Shown here: one piece after another, positions 1 to 11,270 of the stretch | How positions within the stretch are numbered: position 1 is the first letter of the stretch | Layout of the letters: every line of letters begins with the position of its first letter | Origin: Neckera pumila | Lineage: Eukaryota > Streptophyta > Bryopsida > Hypnales > Neckeraceae | DNA: 64,000 nucleotides | Direction of reading: 5' to 3' | Assembly (NCBI GenBank): GCA_963969595.1 | Contig: OZ018417.1 | Span: 22,384,501-22,448,500, forward strand | Notes under the pieces: generated by a model | The model's database searches: none | Seen by the model: the letters and a program-made list of their open reading frames with translations, nothing else | Told to the model about the DNA's origin: nothing | Translations under genes and position numbers: made by a program

Positions 1-1060
1 GAACCACCTGTTACTATCCACTACTGCTTGACAATTAATAGTAAAAATCCCCTATTTGAAGTATTATTAGTCACCAAAGCCAAAACAAGGTTTATTGATG
101 TGCACATGTGTACCATCTATGGCCCTAGGGACCCCTAGAAGGCCGTAGAGGTTGTGGAAAGCAACTTCGATTTTCTACGCAATTTCCGATCTTAGGGTCT
201 TGTTGATCACTTGCACAACGTCATGCATTACCAACGACATTGTACTCCTCCATATAGCAAAAATATCACTGCAAACAAACAAACTCATTCCATGAATCAG
301 TTTAACCCTTTAGGGCCTAAGGAGCTCCAAGCAACCTCTTGAATTCTTTTGGAATCAAATTTGCATATTAAAATTTTATAATTTAACTAAAGTTATTATT
401 TTTCTACAAATAATCATGCATATCTTCTATCTAATTTGATTTTTTAATATTTTTTGGGAAAAAAATGAAATTTATAAGATTTTTTAGAATTTCTATCTTT
501 GAAAAATCATAGTAATTACAAAAAAACTCACTTTACCATGAAATGTTTATAGAAAATAGAGGAAATTATAATGAACATTATGGTGAAGTTGGCATGCTCT
601 CTTTAGTTATTCACAAGTATATTCGATAGAGAAACATGTTCCACAATGCCTTTTGAAATTTTAGAAATCCCAACTTCAAATTGCCATAGACAAATCATTA
701 TTGCTCCAAATTTGATGGCCCATGGCTCATTGGAAGCAGAACTCATGTGCCCTCACATCTCGTTCACAACTCACAAGCAACTAAGGTTAGGAAAATATTC
801 CAATCCTCAAAATTCAATTTAAAAAGATCAAAATTGGCATGCTCGGCCCTAAAGGGTTAAATAACGTACAAGCAGCCCGAACTAGGACAGGAATTGCCAA
901 GCAGTACCTCGTGTCCTTCTGGACTGCAGGTTTCAAGATTTCCACCAAGCTCTGCACCGCTGGTTTTGTCATGCGGAACAAAGACACCCAGCGGTCTTCA
1001 TTGTATATCTCCAGGAAGAAGTGGGAGAACCAGGCCGTGGATCTAGCCTTAGCCTAGTAT
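1..1060 (-). pseudogene. HARBI1-like (PIF/Harbinger) transposase pseudogene, split by a TTAA element
   Basis: Read on the minus strand, about 1055-861 encodes a HARBI1-type N-terminal helical part (WVSLFRMTKPAVQSLVEIL, then IPVLVRAACTL). About 301-1 encodes the start of the DDE nuclease domain (STMSLVMHDVVQVINKTL, then GVPRAIDGTHVHINKP and FTINCQAVVD). The D in AIDGTH fits the first catalytic aspartate of DDE_Tnp_4. The two parts are separated by the element at 302-860, and the frame is continuous if that element and one TTAA are removed. A TAG lies in SEIA*KIE, and three stops fall in the GFGD**YFK*G stretch, so the copy is dead. The protein continues beyond base 1. A first exon could lie near 1205-1318 (MNSPLEMMAVTSTLLLLFL), reminiscent of the Leu-rich start of some HARBI1 proteins; this is weak. 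A domesticated host HARBI1-like gene copy is possible instead of a transposon copy. Confidence 0.75.
302..860. mobile_element. TTAA-flanked MITE (piggyBac-like), inserted in the HARBI1-like pseudogene
   Basis: TTAA at 302-305 and 857-860 flank perfect 12-bp terminal inverted repeats, CCCTTTAGGGCC at 306-317 and GGCCCTAAAGGG at 845-856. The interior is AT-rich with no coding capacity. Because the interrupted transposase frame becomes continuous when the element and one TTAA are removed, the TTAA is a true 4-bp target duplication. The termini differ slightly from the main family (CCCTTTAGG rather than CCCCTAAAGG), so this is probably a separate subfamily. Confidence 0.85.
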
Positions 1061-2038
1061 CCAAGATCCTCATCCAAAAGAAAGAACACATTGCATAATC
1101 TGAAATTGTGAAGGGCAGCTCGTGTCACAGTTTCCATGTCGAGGGAGAATTCTTGAGGTGCCCTCGTTAAGGTGTACAAAGTGTCATCTGTGTCGTCTTC
1201 CATGTCATGTATGGAAATCGAGAGCCCTGTTCGTAGTTAAGAACAGCAACAGGAGAGTAGAAGTGACCGCCATCATCTCCAGAGGAGAATTCATGAAATC
1301 CATGTTTACCGTTTCCTGTAAGCTGCACAGCAACGCAGTGGTGAATAATGTGAAGGAATTTAAAACCCTAAAAGAGGAAGGGAGGACCAATCGGCCAATG
1401 CTACATCCTAAACCCAAACCAGCAACTCTCGCAAAGACAATTGAAGCAAAAAAAAAAATTGTAAACAAAAAGCATAGCCGTGAAACTCACGTACTGTTGC
1501 TCCATCAAAAGCCCAATTTCAAGAAGAGCACAATGACATTCAAGCGCAGCGGCACAGCAGCATTTACAATTTTATAAGATCGTAACTGTACCTGAATTGA
1601 ACAGGCCAAATACAAAATTTCAAAGTCCGTGAATTCACAGAAACATTCAAGATTTCAAGACAGAAGCGGGAGGGAGGGGAGCGGTAGCAATGGACGCCAG
1701 CAATGGAGGAACGCAAGGACAAGAAATCACGCGCAGAGCAAAGAGGAACTCCAATGGCGCCAACAATTGAACAAATCGACGAGGAAGGTGAAGGCGTGCA
1801 ACAACAGGAAGAAGGGGGGAAACTGAACGTCCAATGTGAAGCAGATGCGACTGATGGTGGAGCCCACTTTTGAAACTTTAGTTAAGCATTCTGTCACGTG
1901 TGACTGCGCGCACTCTACACTACTTGTTTTCAAAAGTGACGTGTCGGTTAAAAACAAAAAATCTCAGCACATATGTGGACGACAGTGCTATAACCCAAGA
2001 GTTCTCCTTGTCCTCATTTTCAGGACGTGCTTCATCAT
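1061..2038. other. Less AT-rich stretch with no supported gene
   Basis: The base composition is more balanced than the flanks. Short open frames exist on both strands, but none shows a recognisable domain. Apart from the possible HARBI1-like first exon around 1205-1318 on the minus strand, I see nothing firm. It may be the 5' part and promoter of the transposase copy on the left. Confidence 0.4.
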
Positions 2039-3211
2039 TTAACCCTTAAAGGTCAGAGACTATGTTTTCACCAAAAATGCTTCAAAACTGCCATTTCTAG
2101 TATAAGTATCAAATTTTAAGAATTTTTTTTTTTTTTGGATACATGTAACCATAGGATCTTACAATAACCTTGTTTGAGAATATGTAGAAAAAGTTTCAGA
2201 ATTTTCCACCTTGTAGATTGCAAGATATTAGCATTTGAATTGACAAAAAAACTTTTTTGGGCCCTACAAAAAATCGGGCAGTTGCACTTCACAAGGTCAC
2301 ATTTAAATAAAAAAAATGTCTAGAATGGTGGTTACTTCTTGGATTCATTCTTCAAAGCAAGTTGGCTACATGCTTGAAAATTTTCAGATCATTTGGGATT
2401 GTACAACATATAGGAAAAAAATAGGTTGTAGATGAAGTAGAGAATGATTCAAAACATGAAATTGTTAAGAATTGAATTATGGAATTGAAAAATATCAATC
2501 CCAATAGTTGAAATGTTGTAATAATCAATATACATCCTATGCTTTTACTTTTTTCAAAAAATATTAAAAATTGAGTTAAAGAAAGGACTTCAAAGTTTAT
2601 TTTAGTGTAGGGAATCCATAATTGCCTGCAAACTAGAACACCTCAAAATTCTCATCTCATGAATCAAAATGGAATAATTCAAAGCTTTTCACGTACATAT
2701 AAATCTAGAAAACCAATTTCAAATTTTTTTTTTTTTAGAAAGTGATTTTTTAGAAATTTTTGGAGCTGCTTGCCGACCATTGAAAATGACACATCATCCA
2801 ATAACTTTTTAACCATGTAGTCAAAAGTTTTGAAAATTGTTAGGCCTTAAAGCTCCTCCTCAGACACACATTGTGTGAAATTTTCAAAGAAATAAAATAA
2901 AATTTCCGTTTGTAGTGAGTTGCCCAAAATTGCTATCACTATAAGAAATCCATATTTTGGGGGATGTTGTCACTATTTTTTGAAATGCATTTTTGTGGAT
3001 TATAATAAAACAATCCATGTTTTTATGTCAACAATGATGTTCAATAAAATATCAAGATGTTTTATTGAACATCATTGTTGACATAAAAACATGGTGTTTT
3101 TTTTAATGTCCACAAAAATGTGTTCCAAGAAATAGTGACAACATCCCAAAAAATACAAGTTTCTTATAGTGTATGTTGCTAAAAAATGCCGTTTGGTCCT
3201 TTAAGGGTTAA
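2039..3211. mobile_element. TTAA-flanked piggyBac-like element, subfamily B, carrying a nested CACTA MITE
   Basis: TTAA at 2039-2042 and 3208-3211. Termini are CCCTTAAAGGTC at the left and GGTCCTTTAAGGG at the right, inverted and nearly identical. The interior (AAACTGCCATTTCT, then ATCGGGCAGTTGCACTTC) is shared with 3947-4879 and, in reverse, with 22007-22541. There is no coding capacity. It is longer than its sibling at 3947-4879 because a 235-bp element sits at 2937-3171. Confidence 0.8.
2937..3171. mobile_element. CACTA-type foldback MITE with 3-bp TAT duplication
   Basis: The element begins CACTATAAGAAA and ends TTTCTTATAGTG, the CACTA/EnSpm terminal signature. The two halves are inverted copies of each other almost to the centre near 3050, so the transcript would fold into one long hairpin. 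TAT at 2934-2936 and 3172-3174 is the 3-bp target duplication expected for CACTA. The sibling element at 3947-4879 has the uninterrupted site with a single TAT at 4840-4842. Confidence 0.85.
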
Positions 3212-3946
3212 CCTTGTCTCAAAATGAGCACCCTATTTTTATCCCAACAATTTTATCTTCTAAACATAGGTCTTTACTCAGCCCAAGTATGAAGGTACCT
3301 TTACTTTGTAATTACTAAGCCATACATGCAATTTTCAAGGATAACTTAGAATGAAGCAAATTCTTGTAGGGTTCAATTTGACACAAGCAATTACTACGAA
3401 ATGATTGCTAAGAAATGGCACTTATATGTAATATTTTGACATTGTATCCTAGACATTTTCAGAGGAACCTGGGGAGGGGTCTGCTAAAACTAACATTGGC
3501 AAAATAGTAGATGCAAAGACGTGCTATTTATTGATCTACCTGTCTATCTTTTACTTTGATGTATTTCCATCTATCTTTTATTCTGACCTTGTTTTCATTT
3601 AGCTTTTATTTTGTCTTAGTTTTCATTTAGATTCTACTTTGTTCTAGTTTTCATTGAGCTTTGAATTTGAATTTGTTTTCATTTAGCTTTTGCTTTGTTC
3701 TAGTTTTCATTTAGCCTTTACTTTGACCTAATATTTACTTTTCTTGAAAATCCTATTTATATGTAGATTTTACTTTAGTTATTTAGCTTTCAACTAGCTT
3801 TTATTTTAATCTTGATTTTGAACTTCACTGACTGATTGATTTGATTTTTACATTGTCTTTACTTTGATCTACTTTCAAGTTTGTTTTGATTTGATTAATA
3901 TAATAAGTAGCTTTGGATCTGGACTATTTTTCACAATGCATTTAAT
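3212..3946. repeat. AT-rich spacer with a 28-bp minisatellite (about 3561-3730)
   Basis: Units starting GTTTTCATTTAGCTTTT begin at 3591, 3619, 3647, 3675 and 3703, an exact 28-bp period, with a diverged 30-bp unit before them from 3561. Nothing else is recognisable in this spacer. Confidence 0.75.
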
Positions 3947-4879
3947 TTAACCCCTAAAGGACGGAGACTATGTTTTCACCAAAAACGCTTCAAAACTGCC
4001 ATTTTGAATACAAGTACCAAATTTTAGAAAAAAAACATTTTTGGACACATGTAACCGTAGGATCTTGTAGTAAACTGGTTTGAGAATATGTGGAAAAAAT
4101 TTCAGAATTTTCCACCATGTAGATTGCAAGATATTAGTGTTTGAATTGAGAGAAAGCCTTTTTTTGTCCCTACGAAAAATCGGGCAGCTGCACTTCACAA
4201 GGTCACATTTGTATGAAAAAATGTCCAAAATGGTGGTTACTCTTTGGATTCATTTTTGAAGTCAAGTTGGCTATAGGCTTGAAAATTTTCAGATCATTTG
4301 GAATTGTACAACATATAGGAAAAAAATAGTAAGTAGAAAGAAGTAGAGAATGAATCAAAACACTAAATTGTTAAGAATTTAATTATAGAATTGAAAAATG
4401 CCAGTCCCAAAGGTTATAATGTTGTAATAACCTATCTACACCCACTGTTTTTATTTTTTTTCAAAAATATTGAAAACTGAGTTAAATAATGGACTTCAAA
4501 GTTTATTTTAGAGTAGGGAATCCACAACTACCCGCAAACTAGAACCCCTCATAATTTTGATTTCATAAACCAAAATGAAATAATTCTAGACCTAAAGTTG
4601 CATATATTGATCTAGAGAACTAGTTTCAAATTTTTATTTTTTTTTAAAATGTTTTTTTAAGAATTTTTTGAGCTGCCCGCCGAGCAATGAAAATGACATA
4701 TTATGCAATAACTTTTTGACAATGTAGTCAAATGTTATGAAAATTGTTGGGCCTTAAAGCTACTCCTCGGGAAAATGCTGTGTAAAAATTTCAAAGAAAA
4801 AAACCAAAAACTCTGCTTGTAGTGAGCTCCCAAAAAAGCTATGTTCTCAAAAAAACATGTTCAGGCGTTTAGGGGTTAA
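3947..4879. mobile_element. TTAA-flanked piggyBac-like element, subfamily B
   Basis: TTAA at 3947-3950 and 4876-4879. The left terminus is CCCCTAAAGGACGG and the right is GGCGTTTAGGGG. The interior is collinear with 2039-3211 minus the CACTA insertion, which makes this copy the empty-site reference. Short open frames inside are not genes. Confidence 0.8.
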
Positions 4880-5254
4880 TTGTTTTATTTTTAATTTTAA
4901 TTTTAACATGGTATACTTCTTTTTCATGTAGCTCATGATCTACATTGAATAGGGATATTAAAGGGACCCATACTAATTGATCAACATCTCACACTATATA
5001 AATATCTACCTTTGTTGTACATCAATGGTTAATGAAGTGTGTAGAGCTTGTACATCATATTCCAAACATCTACAGTTTTCTACAATAAGTCCCTTTAATT
5101 TTTTGGTCCCTTTTATACCCCTATACAGTGTAGGTATTTCACAACATTTGATTTGTTTTCAAACCAATTCTTTTATTTTTGTCTAGTGACATTTTTCAAC
5201 ATCTATTATTCAATTGATGAATGTATTTCAGCAAGTACTTTGATATTGTCTAGT

Positions 5255-5967
5255 TCATTGTACTACTAAAATCATAACTCCCTCTGTAATATCACAAATG
5301 CGACCATTAATAATAGGGGCTCATGCTTGCTATGCTACACATTCATTGTATCACATATTAGTAAAATTTTGATATATTTGAATAGAATGCATGATAATGA
5401 TTTCAATAAGTCTTTGAAATAAATAATCTTAATATTTTATAAAAGCATTTTCAATCATGCATACATGAATATAATATTTTCACACACTGTTGTATTACAG
5501 AAATAGAATAGTAGTTTGCAATCACCTCTATAATATCACTATTACAGCTTTTGTGATTTCAAAATTCTATTGCTACTACCAAATGATTTGAGAAATTTAT
5601 TCAATTGAAGCAATTTTGGATTTCACAACAATTAAATTGTTCATGAAGTTTTTGAAATTTACAAGTTTTCCATTTCACCAAGTTTTTGGATTGCCATTGT
5701 TTGTAACAATTGAGTCAACTTTTGAATGTATTACAGTAAATGTGTATATTTTACAGTATTCACCATTGCGTATATCTCATTCATCAGTCAATAAATTTCT
5801 ATTGTACATTTCAATATATGCTTACTTATGAACAAAATTATACAAAGATTTTAGTCATTTTTATTTGAAGATTTATTGAAACTTTTGTTCTACATTTTAT
5901 CTAATACATAAAAATTCTAATAAAATTCTAATGATGAATGTGTAGCATAGCAAGCGCCAACCACTAG
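5255..5967 (+). mobile_element. Helitron-like non-autonomous element, copy 1
   Basis: The sequence is closely related to 26979-27694. The 5' part contains TACTACTAAAATCATAAC and the 3' end is CCAACCACTAG followed by T, matching the Helitron 3' CTRR rule. A 22-bp perfect subterminal inverted repeat lies at 5325-5346 and 5934-5955. Subterminal inverted repeats also occur in Helentron/Helitron2-type elements. No Rep/helicase coding is present. The 5' boundary is uncertain by about 10 bases. Confidence 0.5.
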
Positions 5968-6508
5968 TCATACTACTAAAATCACAATGACTTCTATAAT
6001 ATCACAATTCAATTTTGAATTATATTATAGAAATTCAATTGCTTTTGTAATAGCCATAGGATACTTTCTACTATATATTATATATTCTTTTTGTGAAATA
6101 TTTGAAAATCAAATGGATACTTCTAAAAAAATTTCAAAGAAACTTTTCAGACAAAAAAACTATAGATAAGTTCCATGTCTTTTTAAAATGTGATATTAAA
6201 GAATAAGGAAGCACCACCCGCTAGCGTTGCTCTACATATTCAAATGTGAAGATTCTACTTACATTGTTCAGTTGATTAATTTATTCTTATTGCAATGTTT
6301 TCATCTTTGCAAAGGTTATTTTGTAAAAATTATGATACAAAGATTTTTTTTAGTTACTTTATATTGCATTATATAAATTTTTTCAAAGAATATTATATGA
6401 GGATGTCAATATTTTCATTTAAAGATTATACGTACTTTGTTTATCTACATTCTATCACATGAAAAATTGATGAAAGTAATATATTTAATGCGTAGCAAAA
6501 CTTGCTAG
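5968..6508 (+). mobile_element. Helitron-like element, copy 2, directly after copy 1
   Basis: It starts TCATACTACTAAAATCAC immediately after the CTAG end of copy 1 and ends AAAACTTGCTAG followed by T. A short hairpin, TAGCAA/TTGCTA, lies at the very 3' end. The interior differs from copy 1 but keeps the CGCTAGCGTTGCTCTACAT segment near 6221 as the partner of its 3' end. The class assignment is inferred from the termini only. Confidence 0.45.
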
Positions 6509-9278
6509 TATTTATTAAAAATCTAGTTTTTACATATTTTGAGGTTTTTATTTGTCAACAGATTCTTTGAGAGGATTGTGCGGAAAAGGATAAACACAAA
6601 GAATCATTAATGTTATAGTTTGTTCCACAACAACAATTTTTTTTGTATATCAGAGCTCACTAAAATTGTAAATTAGTGAACAAGCAATTCAATATAGTTT
6701 GAAATAGCATTTTAGGCTTCTTTCATGGACGGTATCATCATGTTCAATGGTATCAAAGAAGAGCAACTTCTATGTCACTACAATATTGAAACCTTAGTCA
6801 ATACTCAAAAGCACTATGTTTGTAATCAACACCTTAAGACCAAAAAATCCAAGAAATTCATTAGGATTTGGCATTTGAAATGTTCTATTTTACCATGTTG
6901 TATTCAAAGCAACATAGAATCTTTTCATATACAGTTGTCAGTACCATGTTCAATTACAAGATGTTCGAGGCTTCAAATATTTTTCCATTTGATTGTATTA
7001 TAGATATTTAGTTTGGGTAATGATCTTGCTTGTATATTTTTCTTTAATGATATTGCCTATTGGGTATGATGTTATGTATTGTTGTTCCCATTGAGTATGG
7101 TCTTGTGTATGAGTTTTTTTATTTTTGGATCAAGTAGAAGTATCTCTTTCATTTTGCTTAAAACTTCACTACAATTTGCGTTTGCCTTTATTTGCATCTC
7201 AAGAAAGAGTTTCTTGTATAGTGAATGCCTTGATTAGGAGGCTTTGAATGATGTGTATGTTCTTTTCTATGTTGAAGTTGTATTGCATACATTGTAAATA
7301 CTCAATAGAATGTTTGTCACAATGTAATTTATTAGCATATTAATTATGTCCTATTTGATGCAATTCAAGATTTTTAAACATGCATCCAAGATGTATTAGA
7401 AGATTTTTAAACTTTGAGACAATGCTCTAAATTTACTATTACATAAATCCACATTATTGATTAATCTACAAATATCAACAAAAGTGATTTTTTTGATATG
7501 TAGAGATGGAATGTTTATTTATGGCATCAATATAATGCTATAAGTGTCACTATGAATTGAATAAACAAAAAGGGGACTCTACATTTGTACCACTTCACTA
7601 TCCTAAGAAAAAATTGTCATTTTAAAAGTATTGGCAAATCAAGGAAAAATCACAGGTTATAGATTTAAGTTTCCTTTATTATGAGTGAATGAAGTTAACT
7701 TACCTTTTAAAACCTCGTATTATAACATACAAAACATCTTCTTTGAATATCTTCTACATTGATTGTAATTATAATATCATTTTTCCAATATACAAATTTA
7801 ACCAATCATTGTAGGAGTTTAATTAGTTCCTTTGAGATTCAATTTATTTTAATTTGTAAGTAAAACTGTCAACAATTGTAAACAACTAAGGTAAGTTCAA
7901 ATTCAAAGGTGTGAAGTCCTTTTTCTACTCATTAAAATATGACATGAAAATTTGGTTTACGCTAGAATGAACTAGACAATACATATATACTTAAATTTTT
8001 AGATTTAAAAGCATATTTTGTATTTGATATGACTTTTCTTCAATTTTTCTTCAAGAATTTGTGATAAGTTCAAGTTGTAACAAAAACCCTGAAAACTTAT
8101 TGACTGATAGAAGACATGTGATTTATATTCAAAAATAAAATAAAATGAATTTCATTCATACTTGGTGGCAAAATAGAGCATACAAAAGAATAGATGTAGA
8201 GAATAATTATACAATCATGAGCTTTTTCCAAAAATCAAATTAAATTCAAATCATGACTAATAAATCTAAAAATCTTATGATTTAGAAAAGAAATGTAATT
8301 TCATCTTCATAAAATAAAACTTGTAGTATAAAGGATTTTGACATTTGATTGTGGGGTCAAAGATTTTGTCTGAAAATAGATTTGGAAAGAAACCCATGAG
8401 GGATTTGGGAAGGTAACTCAATATTTTTTTGTTTTTTTATTTACTATCTTGTGCCTCTCGAATGTTTGAGGGAATCTGAATGGATTTAGAATAGTATGGA
8501 TTCCTTGCTCAAAAAATAAACAAAATTGAAATAGACTCTAAATTCTCATAAAGTACAAATTCAATGTACTTTATGAGAATTTGATGCAAATTTTAGCCTA
8601 TTGACTAATAGAAATTTCATTTGGTTGAAGAAAAAAAAAATTCTACTGCGGGGCATTTAGCCAAATTGCTACTAAGTTTGTAGCAAATTAAAAACTAATA
8701 GCCAAATAGTATCAAATGTAGCACGTTGCTACATGTTTATCAAAGAAAATTTTCATTCTAAATCATGGGTCTATTATTCTATAGTAAACCATCTAATTAC
8801 TACTTTCTTTGTCTTGGAGTAAATCCAGGGATTTCTAAAAATGCATGAGCTATTCTTATTTTCAAAAGATTGCAGAGATATTGTAGCTTCTACTAAACTC
8901 CATTAGGTGTAAAAGAATGGAAGTCAGAAGTAAAGCAGCACATGTTGAAAACAAGTGGCAAAAGTGACAAATTTTTGCCCTTTTTGGAACTACTCTAGTG
9001 GTATTAGTTTTGATCATTCTTCAAGCAATATTGGTGCAATGACATTCACTGGTGTTCTTTGTATTCAATTTTGACAGTGTCTTGTAATTCAACTCTAAGA
9101 AATTCTCAACAAGCGATTTGTTAGTAGCAATTTCTGTATACTTTTGGGTTGAATTCTTTGCCTCCGGTTGGTTAGAGGTTGTATTTTGATTCCCTTTGGC
9201 AAAGATTGAATTTCTATATAGTCTTTGGAGTGTGACATTTGCAGATTCTTTTGCTTCAGGGTATTTGAACTAGCTTCA
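6509..9278. other. AT-rich intergenic DNA, no supported gene
   Basis: Only short open frames without recognisable domains are present. One perfect hairpin at 8540-8582 is listed separately. I see no other feature. Confidence 0.5.
8540..8582. repeat. Perfect 18-bp inverted repeat (hairpin)
   Basis: The arm AAATTCTCATAAAGTACA at 8540-8557 is exactly complemented at 8565-8582, with a 7-base loop. It could be a MITE remnant or a chance palindrome; no target duplication is evident. Confidence 0.7.
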
Positions 9279-10205
9279 ATAATCCCTAAAGTCCCATTGT
9301 CCCCTCGGGGAACAAAATGGATTTAGGGCAAGCTACTACGGCTTCAAAATTCATCTTGATTTTTTGAAACTTTTTGTGAAGATAGAAAAACACATTAGCT
9401 TTATAGGAATATAATTTTTATTTCAATTGGTGCCCGAGAGCAAAAGTTATGCCACAAAAGGTCATTTTTTTCAGTGCGGTGGGCAGAAATCTTCTCACAC
9501 AAAAAAAATTCTAAAAAAAATTTAAAATTATTTTCTCATATATTGTATTTTTATCTATATGGAAAGCTTTGATTCATTCCATATGGATTTGTTATGTGAA
9601 AGTTATGGACAATCTTATTTTTTAGGCAATTAGAGCATCTTCTTAAAAAAATAACTTGTAGGACTCATTCTAAATGCAATTTTTACAATTTTTCAAAAAA
9701 AATTGTTGGACACGTCTAAATTTGCTTGCTAAAACAATCTCACCATTGGGATAATAGTGTTTTAATCCCATCTTAGAGCTATTGATGATTTAGTTTTTCT
9801 TTCAATCTTGGACCTACTTCTACTTAACAATTTTTTAAAGGATGAAAATCATGTGTATTTTTTTGGAAATTTTTATCCTAGATCTCAACTCAATTATTCA
9901 ACATATAAAAAATTGAATTCAAGGTATGTAGTGCAATTTTTTTACAAATGGGGGTCAAAGTCATCTGAAATTGCAAGTCAGTGTTCAAAAAATCAAATTT
10001 TTCCAACTTTGAATGCTAATATTTTCTAATCTAACGGTCAAACTTTATGAAAATTTTATCACATGATCTAAGATAAGTTAAGTACAATATCCTACAGTCA
10101 GATTCTAAAAAAAAATATTTTTTCTCTTTTCTTAGATGAATGCAACATAACTGGCAGTTTTGAATCCTTTTTGATAGAAAAATGCCTTGAGACTTTAGGG
10201 GTTAA
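9279..10205. mobile_element. TTAA-family piggyBac-like element, subfamily A, reverse orientation
   Basis: The left terminus TCCCTAAAGTCCCATTG is preceded by ATAA, probably a mutated TTAA. The right end is CTTTAGGGG followed by TTAA at 10202-10205. The interior follows the subfamily A order: TCCCATTGTCCCC, then the TGGTGCCCGAGAGCAAAAG segment, then CAATCTCACCATTGGGAT. It is diverged from the younger copies. Confidence 0.75.
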
Positions 10206-11270
10206 TGTCTATCAAGTTGTGGAGAACCAATTTTGAATTTAATTTGAGACAAGTATATTTGGAAACCTTGGATTTATTTCGAGATCAAGGGAGTATCCTA
10301 TTGCAAAACTGAATCAAAGCCAAATGTTTTTTCCATTATAAGAATAAGAATATTCTTTAAAATGGATATCAAAAATAAAAGTGGAACAATTTTGAAAATC
10401 TTAATAAAACATAAAGCAAATCATCAATAAAATGCAGAGATCATATCTAAAGAATTTCTAGTGTTCTTTAAGCGGAATCCTATCTCATGGTTGAAAACTT
10501 CTATAATCATCTTAAATGCTCAATAGATATGTACTCCATTTGTTTATGGAAAAGACCCATGTTTCTTCTACAAAGGGTACACCAATCTTTTTTAGAAATA
10601 AAGGGAATAACTTTGCAAGTTGCAACACCTAAAAGTGACAGGTACCTAAAACAAACACCTATCTATTGCCTTACAACAAACCAAATCTACATGTGAAACC
10701 ACCAAGTCTCCCACTTAGAACTAGCAAATTGGCAATTCATAGGTGCCTCTTTTCATTCTATTGTTTCTGAATGACTCTATGACCTATTCTAGGTCTATTG
10801 CTTTTGAAAATTTACAAAATTTTCTACCAGCAGCAAATTCAGATTCTATTAGGAACATCTTTCACTACAATTTGCTAATCTATTTGACACTCTGGCCACA
10901 CAAAAGACAAGACTCTTATATTGCCGCTATAAGGTGCTGCTACTGGCCTCACAGATCTTCAGAATGGTTCAAGCTCCGCAAGTCTTGACTACCACAGTTA
11001 TGGTATCTAGTCCATAAGTTGAACGAGCCTCTTTACAAGAACCACCAGCTTTGGTGCAACTCTCGGAACCCACAAACGAAAACTATGTTATTCAACTGCA
11101 ATACCTGACCAGCAAAAAAAAAAAAATGGCTGAAAGCGCGTCCCAATGGATGTAAGAATTTCGAGTGGAACACCAATGATTGGCTGGTGTAGATCAATTA
11201 ATAAAACATCACAAAACTCAAAAGGAGTTCTGCAAGGCACTTTACAAAAGAAGAATGCGCATTAGGGATG
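10206..11270. other. Spacer downstream of the O-fucosyltransferase gene
   Basis: This holds the presumed 3' UTR and flank of the minus-strand gene at 11271-17239. I found no clear AATAAA near the stop and no other gene. Short open frames are not supported. Confidence 0.4.

Noticed and set aside
10690..10730. CTCCCACTTAG near 10708 considered as a copia polypurine tract on the minus strand
   Set aside because: No TG-starting LTR follows on the minus strand and no pol remnants are nearby.
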